NCBI RefSeq assembly: GCF_014138265.1
Contig: NZ_JACGXL010000004.1
Coordinates: 1 to 64,000, forward strand
Source: Dokdonella fugitiva
GTDB taxonomy: Bacteria; Pseudomonadota; Gammaproteobacteria; Xanthomonadales; Rhodanobacteraceae
Length of the DNA stretch: 64,000 nt
Direction of reading: 5' to 3'
Positions 54,589 through 64,000 of the stretch are shown piece after piece. A program made the position numbers and the translations under genes. The notes beneath the pieces are model-generated. The model worked only from the letters and a program-made list of their open reading frames with translations. It had not been told where the DNA came from and did no database searches. The first letter of the stretch is position 1, and each line of letters begins with the position of its first letter.

Positions 54589-57171
54589 TTACGCGCCCGA
54601 GAATACGAGGCGCCCGCCTTCCGCGTCGACGCGCACCGTGTCGCCAGGCCGGAAACGGCCCTCGAGGATCTCCCGCGCGAGCGGGTTCTCGAGCTGCTGC
54701 TGGATCGCACGCTTGAGCGGACGCGCGCCGTACACCGGATCGAAGCCGACGTTGCCGAGCAGGTCGAGCGCCTTGTCGCTGATCGTCATGCGCAGCTGCC
54801 GTTCGGCGAGGCGCTTCTCGAGGTAGGCGATCTGAATGCGCGCGATCTGCCGGATCTGGCTCTTGTCGAGCGCGCGGAACACGACGATCTCGTCGAGCCG
54901 GTTGATGAACTCGGGGCGGAAATGCGCCTGCACCACGCCCATCACCGCGGCCTTCATCTGCGTGTATTGCGCCTCGTCGTCGCCCGCGTATTCCTGGATG
55001 TACTGCGAACCGAGGTTCGAAGTCATCACGATGACCGTGTTGCGGAAGTCGACCGTGCGGCCCTGGCCATCGGTGAGGCGGCCGTCGTCGAGCACCTGCA
55101 GCAGGATATTGAACACGTCGTGGTGCGCCTTCTCGACTTCGTCGAGCAGGATCACGCTGTACGGGCGGCGACGCACCGCTTCGGTGAGGTAGCCGCCCTC
55201 CTCGTAGCCGACGTAGCCCGGCGGCGCGCCGATCAGGCGGCTCACGGAGTGCTTCTCCATGAACTCGCTCATGTCGATGCGCACCATCGCGTCCTCGCTG
55301 TCGAACAGGAAGCCCGCGAGCGCCTTGCACAGCTCGGTCTTGCCGACGCCGGTCGGGCCGAGGAACAGGAACGAGCCGTTCGGCCGGTTCGGGTCGGACA
55401 GGCCCGCGCGCGAGCGGCGGATCGCGTCGGCGACCGCACGCACCGCCTCGTCCTGGCCGACCACGCGCTTGTGCAGCTCGTCCTCCATCCTGAGCAGCTT
55501 GTCGCGCTCGCCCTCGAGCATCTTCGACACCGGGATGCCGGTCCAGCGCGAGACGACCTCGGCGATCTCCTCCGCGGTGACCTTGTCCTGCAGCAGCGTG
55601 AAGCCCTTCGTCTCGGCTTCTTGCGCGGCCTTCAACTGCTTCTCGAGTTCCGGAATCTTGCCGTACTGGATCTCGCTCATCTTCGCGTAGTCCTGCCGGC
55701 GCTGCGCGGCCTCGAGCTCGAGCCTCGCCTGTTCGATCTGCTCCTTGACCTTGGTCGCGCCCTGCAGCGTCGCCTTCTCGCTCTTCCAGACTTCCTCGAG
55801 GTCGGAATACTCGCGCTCGAGCGAACCGATTTCCTTCTCGAGGTCGGCGAGTCGCTGCTTCGATTCCTTGTCCTTCTCCTTCTTCAGCGCTTCGCGCTGG
55901 ATCTTCAGCTGGATCAGCCGACGCTCCTTGCGGTCGAGTTCCTCCGGCTTGGAATCGATCTCCATGCGGATGCGCGACGCCGCCTCGTCCATGAGGTCGA
56001 TCGCCTTGTCGGGCAGCTGGCGATCGGGGATGTAGCGGTTGCTCAGCGTCGCTGCGGCGACGATCGCCGGATCGGTGATCTCGACGCCGTGGTGGACCGC
56101 ATACCGTTCCTTCAAGCCGCGCAATATCGCGATCGTGTCCTCGACGCTCGGCTCGCCGACGAACACCTTCTGGAAGCGGCGCTCGAGCGCGGCGTCCTTC
56201 TCGATGTACTTGCGGTATTCGTCGAGCGTGGTCGCGCCGATGCAGTGCAACTCGCCGCGCGCGAGCGCGGGCTTGAGCATGTTGCCGGCGTCCATCGCGC
56301 CTTCGGCCTTGCCGGCGCCGACCATCGTGTGCAGTTCGTCGATGAACAGGATCACCTGGCCTTCCTGCTTGGCGAGGTCGTTGAGCACGCCCTTGAGGCG
56401 CTCCTCGAATTCGCCGCGGAACTTCGCGCCGGCGATCAGCGCGCCCATGTCGAGCGACAGCACGCGCTTGTCGCGCAGGCCCTCGGGCACCTCGCCGTTG
56501 ACGATGCGCTGGGCGAGGCCTTCGACGATAGCGGTCTTGCCGACGCCGGGCTCGCCGATCAGCACCGGGTTGTTCTTGGTGCGCCGCTGCAGCACCTGGA
56601 TCACGCGGCGGATTTCCTCGTCGCGGCCGATGACCGGATCGAGCTTGCCCTTCTCCGATCGCGCGGTGAGGTCGATCGTGTACTTCTCGAGCGCCTGGCG
56701 CTGTTCCTCGGCGTTCTCCGACTGCACCTTCTCGCCGCCGCGCATCTTCTCGATCGCCGCCTCGATGTTCGCCTGGGTCGCGCCGGCCGCCTTCAGCGCG
56801 GCACCGGCTTCGCGCTTGTCGTCGAGCGCGGCGAGCACGAACAGTTCGGACGCGATGAACTGGTCGCCGCGCTGCTGCGCGAGCTTGTCGGTGAGGTTGA
56901 GCAGGCGGTTGAGGTCGTTGGAGACGTTGATGTTGCCTTCCTGCCCGGCGACCCTGGGCAGCGCGTCGAGCAGCTGGCCGACGCGCGTCCGCAGCGCCGG
57001 CACGTTCGCGCCCGCCTGCGCGAGCAGCGGCACGGTCGAACCCCCTTGCTGGTCGAGCAGCGCGGCGAGCACGTGCACGGGCTCGAGCATGTTGTTGTCG
57101 CGTCCGACCGCGAGCGACTGCGCGTCGGCGAGCGCCTGCTGGAAGCGCGAGGTGAGTTTGTCCATTCGCAT
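54589..57171 (-). CDS. clpB: ATP-dependent chaperone ClpB
   Basis: ClpB is a hexameric AAA+ disaggregase that works with DnaK. The 860-residue protein has the N domain (1-145, with [13 protein letters not shown]). AAA1 follows with Walker [14 protein letters not shown] and Walker B LFIDELH. The long coiled-coil M domain (about 410-525) and AAA2 with [14 protein letters not shown] and [10 protein letters not shown] complete it. The length matches E. coli (857). It starts [11 protein letters not shown], as expected. It diverges from the saccharopine-dehydrogenase-like gene; no clear sigma-32 promoter was identified in the 100-base gap. Confidence 0.97.
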   Translation of the reverse strand: MRMDKLTSRFQQALADAQSLAVGRDNNMLEPVHVLAALLDQQGGSTVPLLAQAGANVPALRTRVGQLLDALPRVAGQEGNINVSNDLNRLLNLTDKLAQQRGDQFIASELFVLAALDDKREAGAALKAAGATQANIEAAIEKMRGGEKVQSENAEEQRQALEKYTIDLTARSEKGKLDPVIGRDEEIRRVIQVLQRRTKNNPVLIGEPGVGKTAIVEGLAQRIVNGEVPEGLRDKRVLSLDMGALIAGAKFRGEFEERLKGVLNDLAKQEGQVILFIDELHTMVGAGKAEGAMDAGNMLKPALARGELHCIGATTLDEYRKYIEKDAALERRFQKVFVGEPSVEDTIAILRGLKERYAVHHGVEITDPAIVAAATLSNRYIPDRQLPDKAIDLMDEAASRIRMEIDSKPEELDRKERRLIQLKIQREALKKEKDKESKQRLADLEKEIGSLEREYSDLEEVWKSEKATLQGATKVKEQIEQARLELEAAQRRQDYAKMSEIQYGKIPELEKQLKAAQEAETKGFTLLQDKVTAEEIAEVVSRWTGIPVSKMLEGERDKLLRMEDELHKRVVGQDEAVRAVADAIRRSRAGLSDPNRPNGSFLFLGPTGVGKTELCKALAGFLFDSEDAMVRIDMSEFMEKHSVSRLIGAPPGYVGYEEGGYLTEAVRRRPYSVILLDEVEKAHHDVFNILLQVLDDGRLTDGQGRTVDFRNTVIVMTSNLGSQYIQEYAGDDEAQYTQMKAAVMGVVQAHFRPEFINRLDEIVVFRALDKSQIRQIARIQIAYLEKRLAERQLRMTISDKALDLLGNVGFDPVYGARPLKRAIQQQLENPLAREILEGRFRPGDTVRVDAEGGRLVFSGA

Positions 57172-57272
57172 GGTGGCGGATGCCCTGTTCGAAGGTGGAA
57201 AGGTCGCGGCATGCGCGGCCGGCTGCGCCGAAGATGCGGCCCCGAACGCCGCGATTCAAGCAGAATCACCGC

Positions 57273-58463
57273 ATGGAAAGCGCCCTTCCCTCGCCTGCCC
57301 GACCACCCGTCCAGCGCGCCGCAAGACCGTTCCGCATCGTCGTCCTCGGCGGCTACGGGCTGTTCGGCGCGCGCATCGTGCGTGCGCTCGCCGGCGACGG
57401 CGGCCTCGAACTCGTGATCGCCGGGCGAGATGCGGCGAAAGCGCGCGGGCTCGGCGAGGAACTGGCGCGTTCGGGCGCCCGCGCGGCGATCGCGATCACG
57501 GCGCTCGACATCGACGCCGCCGATGTCGGCGACCGCCTCGCCGCGCTCGCCCCCGCGCTCGTCGTCCATACGGCCGGGCCGTTCCAGCGGCGCGACTACG
57601 CCGTCGCGCGCCTCGCGCTCGCGTTGGGTGCGCACTACATTGACCTCGCCGACGGCCGCGACTTCGTCGCCGGCTTCGGCGTACTCGACGCCGAAGCACG
57701 CGCCGCGGCGCGCTGGGCCGTCAGTGGCGCGAGCAGCGTGCCCGGCCTCAGCGGCGCCGTCGTCGCCGCGCTGGCCGGCCGTTTCGGCCGGCTCGACGCG
57801 CTCGAGACGGCGATCAGCCCCGGCAATCGCACGCCGCGCGGCCTCGCGACGACGCGCGCGATCCTCGGCTACGTCGGGCGCCCGTACGCGCGGCTCGCGC
57901 AAGGCCGCTGGCGCCGTGTGCACGGCTGGCAGTCGCTGCGCCGGCTGCATGCGCCCGGCGTCGGCACGCGCTGGCTCGCGCGCTGCGAAGTGCCCGACCT
58001 CGCGCTGCTGCCGGCACGCCATCCGACGCTGCGCGACTGCGATTTCCGCGCCGGGCTCGAGTTGCGGCGCATGCATTTCGGCCTCTGGCTCGCCTCGTGG
58101 GCGGTGCGCGCCGGCATCCTTCGCGACCTCGCACGGCACGCGCCGTCGCTGCTGTCGCTCAGCGAGCGCTGGCTCGCCGCGGGCAGCGATGCCGGCATCA
58201 TGCAGCTCGACCTGCGCGGCGTCGATCCTGCCGGCGCGCCGCTGCACCTGCGCTGGCGCCTCGTCGCGGCGAACGGCGACGGTCCGCAGGTACCCGCGAC
58301 CGCTGCGGTCGTGCTCGCGCGCAAGCTCGCACGCGGCGAATTGCACGGTGGCGGCGCGCGCGCCTGCCTCGACCTGTTCACGCTCGACGAGTTCGTCGAC
58401 GCGCTCGACGGCTATGCGATCGGCACGACGCTCGAACAGCCGACGTCGAGCCAGCCGCGATAG
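57273..58463 (+). CDS. Saccharopine dehydrogenase-like oxidoreductase
   Basis: The 396-residue protein has an N-terminal Rossmann fold ([20 protein letters not shown], about 20-40). The saccharopine-dehydrogenase NADP domain motifs [34 protein letters not shown] and [17 protein letters not shown] follow. The C-terminal half is less conserved. Such proteins, often paired or fused with DUF4166, are NAD(P)-dependent enzymes of unknown substrate. Its last 52 bases overlap the convergent DUF4166 gene, a physical link that supports a shared function. ATG 57273 starts just before the conserved fold. Confidence 0.82.
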   Translation: MESALPSPARPPVQRAARPFRIVVLGGYGLFGARIVRALAGDGGLELVIAGRDAAKARGLGEELARSGARAAIAITALDIDAADVGDRLAALAPALVVHTAGPFQRRDYAVARLALALGAHYIDLADGRDFVAGFGVLDAEARAAARWAVSGASSVPGLSGAVVAALAGRFGRLDALETAISPGNRTPRGLATTRAILGYVGRPYARLAQGRWRRVHGWQSLRRLHAPGVGTRWLARCEVPDLALLPARHPTLRDCDFRAGLELRRMHFGLWLASWAVRAGILRDLARHAPSLLSLSERWLAAGSDAGIMQLDLRGVDPAGAPLHLRWRLVAANGDGPQVPATAAVVLARKLARGELHGGGARACLDLFTLDEFVDALDGYAIGTTLEQPTSSQPR

Positions 58464-58957
58464 CGCACGAGCAGGCCCGCGATCGGCAAGGCGGCCCGCA
58501 CGTCGAACGTGTAACGCCCCTCGCCGTCGGCTTCGCGCGCGCCGACCGCGGCGAACCAGCGCGCCGGCAACGGCAGGCCGAGTGCACGCACGCGCACGAC
58601 GCTCCACTCGATCGCACCGCCGCGCGCCTGCAGGCGGAATACGAACGTGACCGCGCCGAGGCGCTCGTGCAGCAGGCTGTCGCGCGCCCACAACCGCGAA
58701 CGCATCACGTGCGCGCCGACATGGCGCGACCAGCGCTCGCCCGCGGCGTCGGCGATGATCTCCACGTCGATCGACGCGCGGCCCGCGGGCGGCAGGCGCG
58801 TCGCCCGCGCGCACAAGCGCGCGAGCGGATGACGGCCGCGTTCGACCTCGACTTCTCCCGCGTAGCGGCGTTCGCCGCGATCGCGATGGAGCGTGCGCAC
58901 GCACGGGTCGAGCGTGTCGAACGCGCTGCCGAGCAGGCGCTCGAACAACGGCGTCAC
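58412..58957 (-). CDS. DUF4166 domain protein
   Basis: The 181-residue protein has no signal peptide. It starts at GTG 58957 (TPLFERLLGSAFDTLDPCVR), overlapping the pgeF stop (GTGA). The DUF4166 pattern includes GEVEVERGRHPLARLCARATRLPPAGR, WSRHVGAHVMRSRLW and the end LPARWFAAVGAREADGEGRYTFDV. In other bacteria this domain is fused to, or encoded beside, saccharopine-dehydrogenase-like proteins. Here the two genes run toward each other and overlap by 52 bases. Function is unknown. Confidence 0.78.
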   Translation of the reverse strand: MTPLFERLLGSAFDTLDPCVRTLHRDRGERRYAGEVEVERGRHPLARLCARATRLPPAGRASIDVEIIADAAGERWSRHVGAHVMRSRLWARDSLLHERLGAVTFVFRLQARGGAIEWSVVRVRALGLPLPARWFAAVGAREADGEGRYTFDVRAALPIAGLLVRYRGWLDVGCSSVVPIA

Positions 58958-59700
58958 GGCGTCATCCAGACCAGCGAGGCGAAGCGCCCGGTATCGCGAT
59001 CGCGGCGGTAGGAGTAGAAGCGTGCGTCGGCGAACGTGTCGAAGCCGCCGCCGTGCACGCCGTGCACGCCCGCGCGCGCAAGGCGCCGCCGGGCGAGCGC
59101 GGCGAGGTCGCACAGCCAGTGGCCGGGACGCGTCGGCGCGAAGCAGGCGTCGGCGCCGGAATCGGTCGCGACGAAGGCCTCGCGCACTTCGGCGCCGACT
59201 TCGTACGAGCGCGCGCCGATCGCGGGTCCGATCCACGCGTGCACGCGCTCCGCATGGAGGCTTGCGAGCGTCGATTCCAGCACGCCCGCGGCGAGCCCAC
59301 GCCACCCCGCGTGCGCGGCGGCGATCGCGTCGCCGTCGGCGCTGCAGAAGAGCACGGGCAGGCAGTCGGCGGTGAGGATCGCGAGCACGATGCCGGCCTT
59401 GCGCGTGATCGCCGCGTCGGCGTCGCGGTCGCGCCCGGGCGCGTCGGCGTCGAGCACGGCGGTGCCGTGCACCTGGCGCAGCCAGGCCGGCGCGGACGGC
59501 AGGTCGAGCAGTTCCGGCAATGCCGCGCGATTCGCGGCGACCGCATCGGGCTCATCACCGCTGTGTCCGCCGAGGTTGCACTGCTCGAACGGCGGCTGCG
59601 AACGGCCGGGCAACCACCGCGTCGTGACGGAGGCGCGCACGTTCGCCGGAGCCGGCCAGTCCGGCACGATCACGCGACCTGCAGCGGGCGGTGCCGGCAT
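58954..59700 (-). CDS. pgeF: Purine nucleoside phosphorylase/laccase-domain protein PgeF (YfiH)
   Basis: The 248-residue protein belongs to the YfiH/DUF152 family, which acts on peptidoglycan editing (removing misincorporated serine in E. coli) and on purine nucleosides. The metal-ligand set is present: His in LRQVHGTAVL, Cys in LTADCLPVLF and His in AAHAGWRGLAAGVL. The GPAIGARSYEVG segment is normal. ATG 59700 lies four bases after the rluD stop; an upstream frame inside rluD has no homology. Confidence 0.93.
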   Translation of the reverse strand: MPAPPAAGRVIVPDWPAPANVRASVTTRWLPGRSQPPFEQCNLGGHSGDEPDAVAANRAALPELLDLPSAPAWLRQVHGTAVLDADAPGRDRDADAAITRKAGIVLAILTADCLPVLFCSADGDAIAAAHAGWRGLAAGVLESTLASLHAERVHAWIGPAIGARSYEVGAEVREAFVATDSGADACFAPTRPGHWLCDLAALARRRLARAGVHGVHGGGFDTFADARFYSYRRDRDTGRFASLVWMTP

Positions 59701-59704
59701 GCGA

Positions 59705-60697
59705 TCAGCCGTTTTCCCGGGTGTCCGCACGCAGCGCGGTGAGCAGCCCTTCCATGTCGGCCGGGCGTTCCGCTTCGACCGCGACCGGCTTGCCGGACTT
59801 GGGATGGGCGAACTCGAGCTTCTCCGCATGCAGCGCCTGGCGCTTGAAGCCGCGCAGCGCGGCGACGAGTTCCGGCGTTGCGCCTTTCGGCAACTTGAGC
59901 AGGCCGCCGTACTGCGCGTCGCCGACGAGCGGGTGGCGCACGTGCGCCATGTGCACGCGGATCTGGTGCGTGCGGCCGGTTTCCAGGCGGCACTCGACCA
60001 GGGTCATCGTGCGGAACCGTTCGCGCACGCGGTAGTGCGTGACCGCGTCGCGGCCGTCCTCGCGCACGGCCTGCTTGAGGCGATCGTGCAGGTGGCGGCC
60101 GATCGGCGCGTCGACGCGCCCGCCGGCGACCATCGCGCCGTAGACGATCGCCGCGTACTGGCGATGCACGTCGCGCTCGGACAACTGCTCCACCAGCGAA
60201 GTGTGCGCGCGCAGCGTGCGCGCGACGACCATCAGGCCCGAGGTGTCCTTGTCGAGGCGGTGCACGATGCCGCCGCGCGGGATCTCGGCGAGCTTCGGAT
60301 CGTGGTGCAGCAGCGCGTTCTGCAGGGTACCCGCGGGATTGCCCGCGCCCGGATGCACGACCAGCCCGGGCGGCTTGTTGACGACGATGACCTCGGCATC
60401 CTCGTAGCGGATGTCGAGCGGGATCTCCTCGGCTTGGGCGCCGATCTCGCGCTCCATGCGCACGTCCAGCTCGATCGCTTCGCCACCGCGCAGGATCTGC
60501 CTCGGTGCGACGACCTCGCCGTCGAGGCGCACGGCGCCGGCCTTGATCCACGCGGTCAGGCGTGAACGCGAGTAGTCCGGGAACAGCTCGGCGAGCGCCT
60601 GGTCGAAACGCCTCCCGGCGAGCGCATCGGGTACGGTGGCGGCCAGTCGCGACGCATCGGGCGACTGCTCGTTCAGGCGTGATTCGGGTTCGGTCAT
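59705..60697 (-). CDS. rluD: 23S rRNA pseudouridine synthase RluD
   Basis: RluD makes pseudouridines 1911, 1915 and 1917 in helix 69 of 23S rRNA. The 330-residue protein has an N-terminal S4 domain ([26 protein letters not shown]), the catalytic motif [19 protein letters not shown] with the nucleophilic Asp, and the later [23 protein letters not shown]. It is followed by pgeF and divergent to bamD, the conserved gammaproteobacterial arrangement. Confidence 0.96.
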   Translation of the reverse strand: MTEPESRLNEQSPDASRLAATVPDALAGRRFDQALAELFPDYSRSRLTAWIKAGAVRLDGEVVAPRQILRGGEAIELDVRMEREIGAQAEEIPLDIRYEDAEVIVVNKPPGLVVHPGAGNPAGTLQNALLHHDPKLAEIPRGGIVHRLDKDTSGLMVVARTLRAHTSLVEQLSERDVHRQYAAIVYGAMVAGGRVDAPIGRHLHDRLKQAVREDGRDAVTHYRVRERFRTMTLVECRLETGRTHQIRVHMAHVRHPLVGDAQYGGLLKLPKGATPELVAALRGFKRQALHAEKLEFAHPKSGKPVAVEAERPADMEGLLTALRADTRENG

Positions 60698-60747
60698 GCT
60701 CGGGAATGCCGGGAAACGGCGCTTCCTGCGCCGGCGAGGTTTCGGGT

Positions 60748-60753
60748 TATGAT
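60748..60753 (+). promoter_or_regulatory. Possible -10 element upstream of bamD
   Basis: TATGAT occurs in the 170-base rluD/bamD divergent gap, 115 bases before the bamD start. No good -35 box is found at the right distance, so it is a weak call. Confidence 0.3.
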
Positions 60754-60867
60754 CGGTGTTTCGCGCGGCGCGCGGTAGCGTCGCGGGCCGGTCGATCCGG
60801 CGGATCCGGCAGGCAGAGTCAGCCGGACCCACTCCATCCGTCCATCATCGCAGAGCCTGCCCCCCGC

Positions 60868-61707
60868 ATGCGAGTCTCCTCCAGTTTCCGTCCCATCCTG
60901 CGCCTCGCCCTGCTCGCGCTGTTCGTCGCGCTCGCCGGTTGCTCCCTGTTCCATCGTGGCAAGAAGGGCGACCCGATGGACACGCTGCCGGTCGAGCAGC
61001 TCTACCAGCAAGGCAACGAAGCGCTGCAGTCGGGCAACAACGACTACGCCGTGCGCGTGTTCCAGCGCCTGATCGCGCGCTTCCCGTTCGGCCCGTACAC
61101 CGAGCAGTCGCAGCTCAACCTCGCCTACGCGCAGTACAAGTCGGACAAGCCCGACGACGCGTATTCGACGGTCAACCGCTTCATCAAGACCTACCCGACG
61201 CATCGCCACATCGACTACGCGTACTACCTGCGCGGCCTCATCAATTTCAACCGCTCGGGCGGCTTCATGGAACGCTACGTCGGCCTCGACATGACGCAGC
61301 GCGACCAGGCCAACCTGCGCCAGTCGTTCGACGACTTCGGCGCGCTCGTCACGCGCTACCCGCAGAGCCGCTACGCGGCGGACGGCCGCCAGCGCATGAT
61401 CCACCTGCGCAACATGATGGCGCAGGCGGATCTCAACGTCGCCCTGTTCTATCTCAAGCGTGGCGCCTACGTCGCCTCGTCCAACCGCGCCAAGTCGATC
61501 CTCGAGACGTATCCGCAGACGCCGCAGGCGGGCGATGCACTCGCGATCATGGTCAAGAGCTACCACGAACTCGGCCAGGACAAGCTCGCCGACGACGCCA
61601 AGCGCGTGCTCGAGCTCAACTACCCCGACCACCCTTCGCTGAAGGGTCGCTGGCCGAGCTACCGCTCGAACTGGTGGAAGCTGATTCCGCTGCAGAATCG
61701 GGGATGA
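60868..61707 (+). CDS. bamD: Outer membrane protein assembly factor BamD
   Basis: BamD is the essential lipoprotein of the BAM complex. The 279-residue precursor has a lipobox with Cys25 (LFVALAGCSLF) and five TPR-like repeats, for example YQQGNEALQSGNNDYAVRVFQRLIARFPFGPY and SQLNLAYAQYKSDKPDDAY. The conserved DMTQRDQANLRQSFDDFGALVTRYP and RNMMAQADLNVALFYLKRGAY are also present. ATG 60868 begins the signal peptide. The C-terminus ends WKLIPLQNRG, slightly longer than in E. coli (245). Confidence 0.96.
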   Translation: MRVSSSFRPILRLALLALFVALAGCSLFHRGKKGDPMDTLPVEQLYQQGNEALQSGNNDYAVRVFQRLIARFPFGPYTEQSQLNLAYAQYKSDKPDDAYSTVNRFIKTYPTHRHIDYAYYLRGLINFNRSGGFMERYVGLDMTQRDQANLRQSFDDFGALVTRYPQSRYAADGRQRMIHLRNMMAQADLNVALFYLKRGAYVASSNRAKSILETYPQTPQAGDALAIMVKSYHELGQDKLADDAKRVLELNYPDHPSLKGRWPSYRSNWWKLIPLQNRG

Positions 61708-61830
61708 CGGCAGCGAGGTCGGCGGCGTTCGCCGCGTCGCGCGGGCAATTGCGCCGGCAGCTTCGCTGCCTCGCGAGGGCGCTCGCCTTCGGCTCGCTCG
61801 TGAGAAGATGAGAAAGCTGCGACGGCCTTT

Positions 61831-61890
61831 TCCCACGAGCCGGCGAAGCGGGCGACCTCCTTCCCACGGAGGCGCGAAGCAGTCGACCTC
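61831..61890. repeat. Imperfect 29-base tandem direct repeat between bamD and nadE
   Basis: Two units at 61831-61859 and 61862-61890 share TCCCACG, GCGAAGC and CGACCTC in the same register. They lie between the convergent stops of bamD and nadE, and look like eroded REP-type sequence. The rest of the 194-base gap (61708-61901) shows no gene. Confidence 0.5.
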
Positions 61891-61901
61891 AGGGCCCCGC
61901 C

Positions 61902-63551
61902 CTAGCGCCAGCCCGACGTGATCGGATAGCGACGCTCGCGGCCGAACGCGCGGCGCGACACCTTCGGCCCCGGCGCCGCCTGCTGGCGCTTCCATTCGCT
62001 GATGCGCACGAGCCGCAGCACGCGCTCGACCGTCGCGGCATCGAAGCCCGCGCGCACGATCTCCTCGCGCGACTGCTCCTGGTCGACGTGGCGGAACAGG
62101 ATCGCGTCGAGCACGTCGTACGGCGGCAGCGAATCCTGGTCGGTCTGGTTCTCGCGCAGTTCCGCCGACGGCGGGCGTTCGATCACCGCGGGCGGGATCA
62201 CCGGCGAACCGGCCATCGCGTTGCGCCAGCGCGCGAGCGCGAACACCTCGGTCTTGTACAGGTCCTTGATCGGCGCGTAGCCGCCGCACATGTCGCCGTA
62301 GATCGTCGCGTAGCCGACCGCGTACTCGCTCTTGTTGCCGGTCGTGAGCAGCAGCCCGCCGAACTTGTTCGCGAGCGCCATGAGGATCGTGCCGCGGCAA
62401 CGCGACTGCAGGTTCTCCTCGGTCACGTCCATCTCGTGGCCGGCGAACGCGGGCGCGAGCGCGTCGAGGAAGCCGCGGAACGGCGCCTCGATCGGCACGC
62501 CCAACATGCGCACGCCGAGCGCGCGCGCCTGCTCGTCGGCGAGGTGGTTGCTGAGATCGGAGGTGTAGCGCGACGGCAGCCGCACGCCGGTGACGTTGTC
62601 CGCGCCGAGCGCATCGACCGCCACGCTGAGCACGAGCGCGGAATCGATGCCGCCGGAGAGGCCGATCCACGCCTTCGAGAAGCCGTTCTTCACGCAGTAG
62701 TCGCGCGTGCCGCGCACGATCGCGCGCCAGGCGAGCGCATCGCGACCTTCGTCGTCCTCGACCGGCCAGGCGACGGGCGTGAAGCGGCGCGTCGACGCGT
62801 CGTAGTCGGCGACGAGCCAGTGATCCTCGAACGCGCGCGCGGCCGGATGGACGTGGCCATCGCCGTCGGCGAGCACCGACGCACCGTCGAACACGACCGC
62901 ATCCTGGCCACCGACGGTGTTGAGGTAGGCGACGCCGACGCCGCGGCCGTCGCGCTGCGACTCCTGCACGCGCTGCGCGAGCAGGGCGTCGCGCTGCGCG
63001 TGCTTGTCGCGCTCGAACGGCGACGCATTCGGCACGAGCACGAGTTCGGCGCCCGCGGCGACGGCGCCGGCGAGCGGCTCGGCGAACCAGAGGTCCTCGC
63101 AGATGATCAGGCCTACCCCGACCCCGCCGACATCGAACACGCAGTCCTCGCGATCCGGGTCGACGTCGAAATAGCGGCGCTCGTCGAACACCGCGTAGTT
63201 CGGCAACTCGCGCTTGCGATACGTCGCGGCGACGGTGCCGTCGCGCAGCACGCTGGCCGCGTTGTAGACGACCGCGCCGGCCGCCTGCGGCCAGCCGACC
63301 ACCGCTACGATGCCGCTCGTCGCCGCCGCGAGGCGACCGAGCGCGGCTTCGCATTCGGCGAGGAAGCTCGGTCGCAGCAGCAGGTCCTCGGGCGGATAGC
63401 CGCTCAGCGCGAGCTCGGGGAACAACACGAGATCGGCGCGGTGCAGGTCGCGTGCCTGCGCGATCAACGCGCCGATGCGCTCTTCGTTGCGCGCGACGGC
63501 GCCGACGGGGAAATCGAACTGGGCCAGGGCGATGCGTAGCTTCGGCATCAT
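61902..63551 (-). CDS. nadE: Glutamine-dependent NAD+ synthetase
   Basis: NadE makes NAD from nicotinate adenine dinucleotide using glutamine-derived ammonia. The 549-residue protein has an N-terminal nitrilase/glutaminase domain with the Glu-Lys-Cys triad (FPELALSGYPPEDLL, YRKRELPNYAVFDERRYF, LIICEDLW). The C-terminal synthetase domain has the PP-loop WIGLSGGIDSALV and LLTTGNKSEYAVGYATIYGDM. Its ATG overlaps the stop of the SGNH gene upstream (ATGA); a second ATG follows at once. It is convergent with bamD. Confidence 0.96.
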   Translation of the reverse strand: MMPKLRIALAQFDFPVGAVARNEERIGALIAQARDLHRADLVLFPELALSGYPPEDLLLRPSFLAECEAALGRLAAATSGIVAVVGWPQAAGAVVYNAASVLRDGTVAATYRKRELPNYAVFDERRYFDVDPDREDCVFDVGGVGVGLIICEDLWFAEPLAGAVAAGAELVLVPNASPFERDKHAQRDALLAQRVQESQRDGRGVGVAYLNTVGGQDAVVFDGASVLADGDGHVHPAARAFEDHWLVADYDASTRRFTPVAWPVEDDEGRDALAWRAIVRGTRDYCVKNGFSKAWIGLSGGIDSALVLSVAVDALGADNVTGVRLPSRYTSDLSNHLADEQARALGVRMLGVPIEAPFRGFLDALAPAFAGHEMDVTEENLQSRCRGTILMALANKFGGLLLTTGNKSEYAVGYATIYGDMCGGYAPIKDLYKTEVFALARWRNAMAGSPVIPPAVIERPPSAELRENQTDQDSLPPYDVLDAILFRHVDQEQSREEIVRAGFDAATVERVLRLVRISEWKRQQAAPGPKVSRRAFGRERRYPITSGWR

Positions 63552-64000
63552 TGCGCCACCGCGGAACGTGCTTGCAGATAGGGCATGAGGCGCTTGCCGA
63601 TCGGCTCGGCGAGGCCGAGCACATACGAGGCGTTCAGGTGTTGCGCGTCGCGGTAGGCGAGTTCACCGGCGACCCACGCGGCACAGACGCCACGCGGACA
63701 AGCGATGTCGTTGAGGTTGACGACGGTCGCTCCCTGCACGCCTTCGACCGCCTTCTCGAGGGAATCGATGACGGGCCGGTCCTCGATATCCGCCAGTCGG
63801 GCGCTGCATAGGTCGCCCGCGCCGCCTTGCAGCGCATCGAAGTTCCGGATCACGCAGGAAGGCCCGTCGAACGGGAGGCGCGGGGACGGCGCCAATACCA
63901 CCACTTCGGCCGCACCGGCGCGCAGGGCTTCCACGAACCGACGCGAGCCGTCCGTCCATTGTTCCTGCGTGAACGGGTAGGAACCCGCCGAGCCGACAAC
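63548..64000 (-). CDS. SGNH-domain O-acyltransferase C-terminus (partial)
   Basis: The frame is open from the window edge to the stop at 63548, giving 150 residues. The sequence (QEQWTDGSRRFVEALRAGAA, VVVLAPSPRLPFDGPSCV, CPRGVCAAWVAGELAYRDAQHLNASYV) matches the C-terminal SGNH hydrolase domain fused to acyltransferase-3 (OafA-type) membrane proteins. The catalytic Asp-His pair is in YRDAQHLN. Paired cysteines are seen at CPRGVC. The membrane half and the GDS serine lie beyond the window. The stop overlaps nadE. Confidence 0.8.
   Translation of the reverse strand, partial: VVGSAGSYPFTQEQWTDGSRRFVEALRAGAAEVVVLAPSPRLPFDGPSCVIRNFDALQGGAGDLCSARLADIEDRPVIDSLEKAVEGVQGATVVNLNDIACPRGVCAAWVAGELAYRDAQHLNASYVLGLAEPIGKRLMPYLQARSAVAQ

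Overview
The window looks like chromosomal DNA of a high-GC gammaproteobacterium, most likely Xanthomonadales (a Rhodanobacteraceae/Lysobacter-type genome). This rests on gene order rather than a database search: ibaG-murA, then kdsD-kdsC-lptCAB-rpoN-hpf-ptsN-hprK-rapZ-EIIA(Man)-ptsH-ptsI, then ruvC-ruvA-kup-ruvB-ybgC-tolQRAB-pal-cpoB-queE-queC-tRNA-Lys. Coding density is high and most operon joints are ATGA or GTGA overlaps.

Layout. 1-95: the inner side of an IS3-like element whose end abuts purN. 147-3582: purN, a nested inverted repeat, a DUF3108 protein and two overlapping genes for secreted proteins that share a repeated domain. 3629-3702: a perfect REP-like palindrome between convergent genes. 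3712-5361 (minus): murA and ibaG. 5570-16311 (plus): Kdo synthesis, LPS export (LptCAB), sigma-54, and a PTS phosphorelay (EIIA-Ntr, HprK, RapZ, EIIA-Man, HPr, EI) with no sugar permease. 16415-20449 (plus): accessory surface-modification genes (2OG-Fe(II) oxygenase, broken MBOAT O-acyltransferase, methyltransferase, acyltransferase 3). 20451-22574 (minus): tsaB and creD.

22743-39022 (minus) is the most unusual part: a 16-kb, three-gene, operon-like block. In transcription order it encodes (1) a 2541-residue exported protein with a transglutaminase-like domain lacking its cysteine, Ig-like domains, a long YD-repeat/RHS cage and a C-terminal tip with a nuclease-like D...ExK pattern; (2) a 221-residue protein in the classical immunity position; (3) a 2646-residue exported protein combining alpha/alpha-toroid (squalene-cyclase/prenyltransferase-like) repeats, four carboxypeptidase-regulatory-like domains, a CXXCH haem motif, a beta-propeller-like insert and a pilus-assembly-like C-terminal region. 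The block lies directly 3' of tRNA-Lys, in the queE-queC-tRNA-Lys context that is a known genomic-island site in Pseudomonas aeruginosa. It is the best candidate for an undescribed system: a contact- or surface-deployed polymorphic toxin with a giant partner.

39544-57171 (minus) is core: tRNA-Lys, queuosine genes, the Tol-Pal envelope machine, RuvABC, Kup, AspRS, an esterase, a DUF3011 protein, an FmdB-type zinc ribbon protein and ClpB. 57273-61707 holds a saccharopine-dehydrogenase-like gene that overlaps a convergent DUF4166 gene, then pgeF, rluD and the divergent bamD. 61902-64000 (minus) holds nadE, translationally overlapped by the end of a gene for an SGNH-domain O-acyltransferase cut by the window edge.
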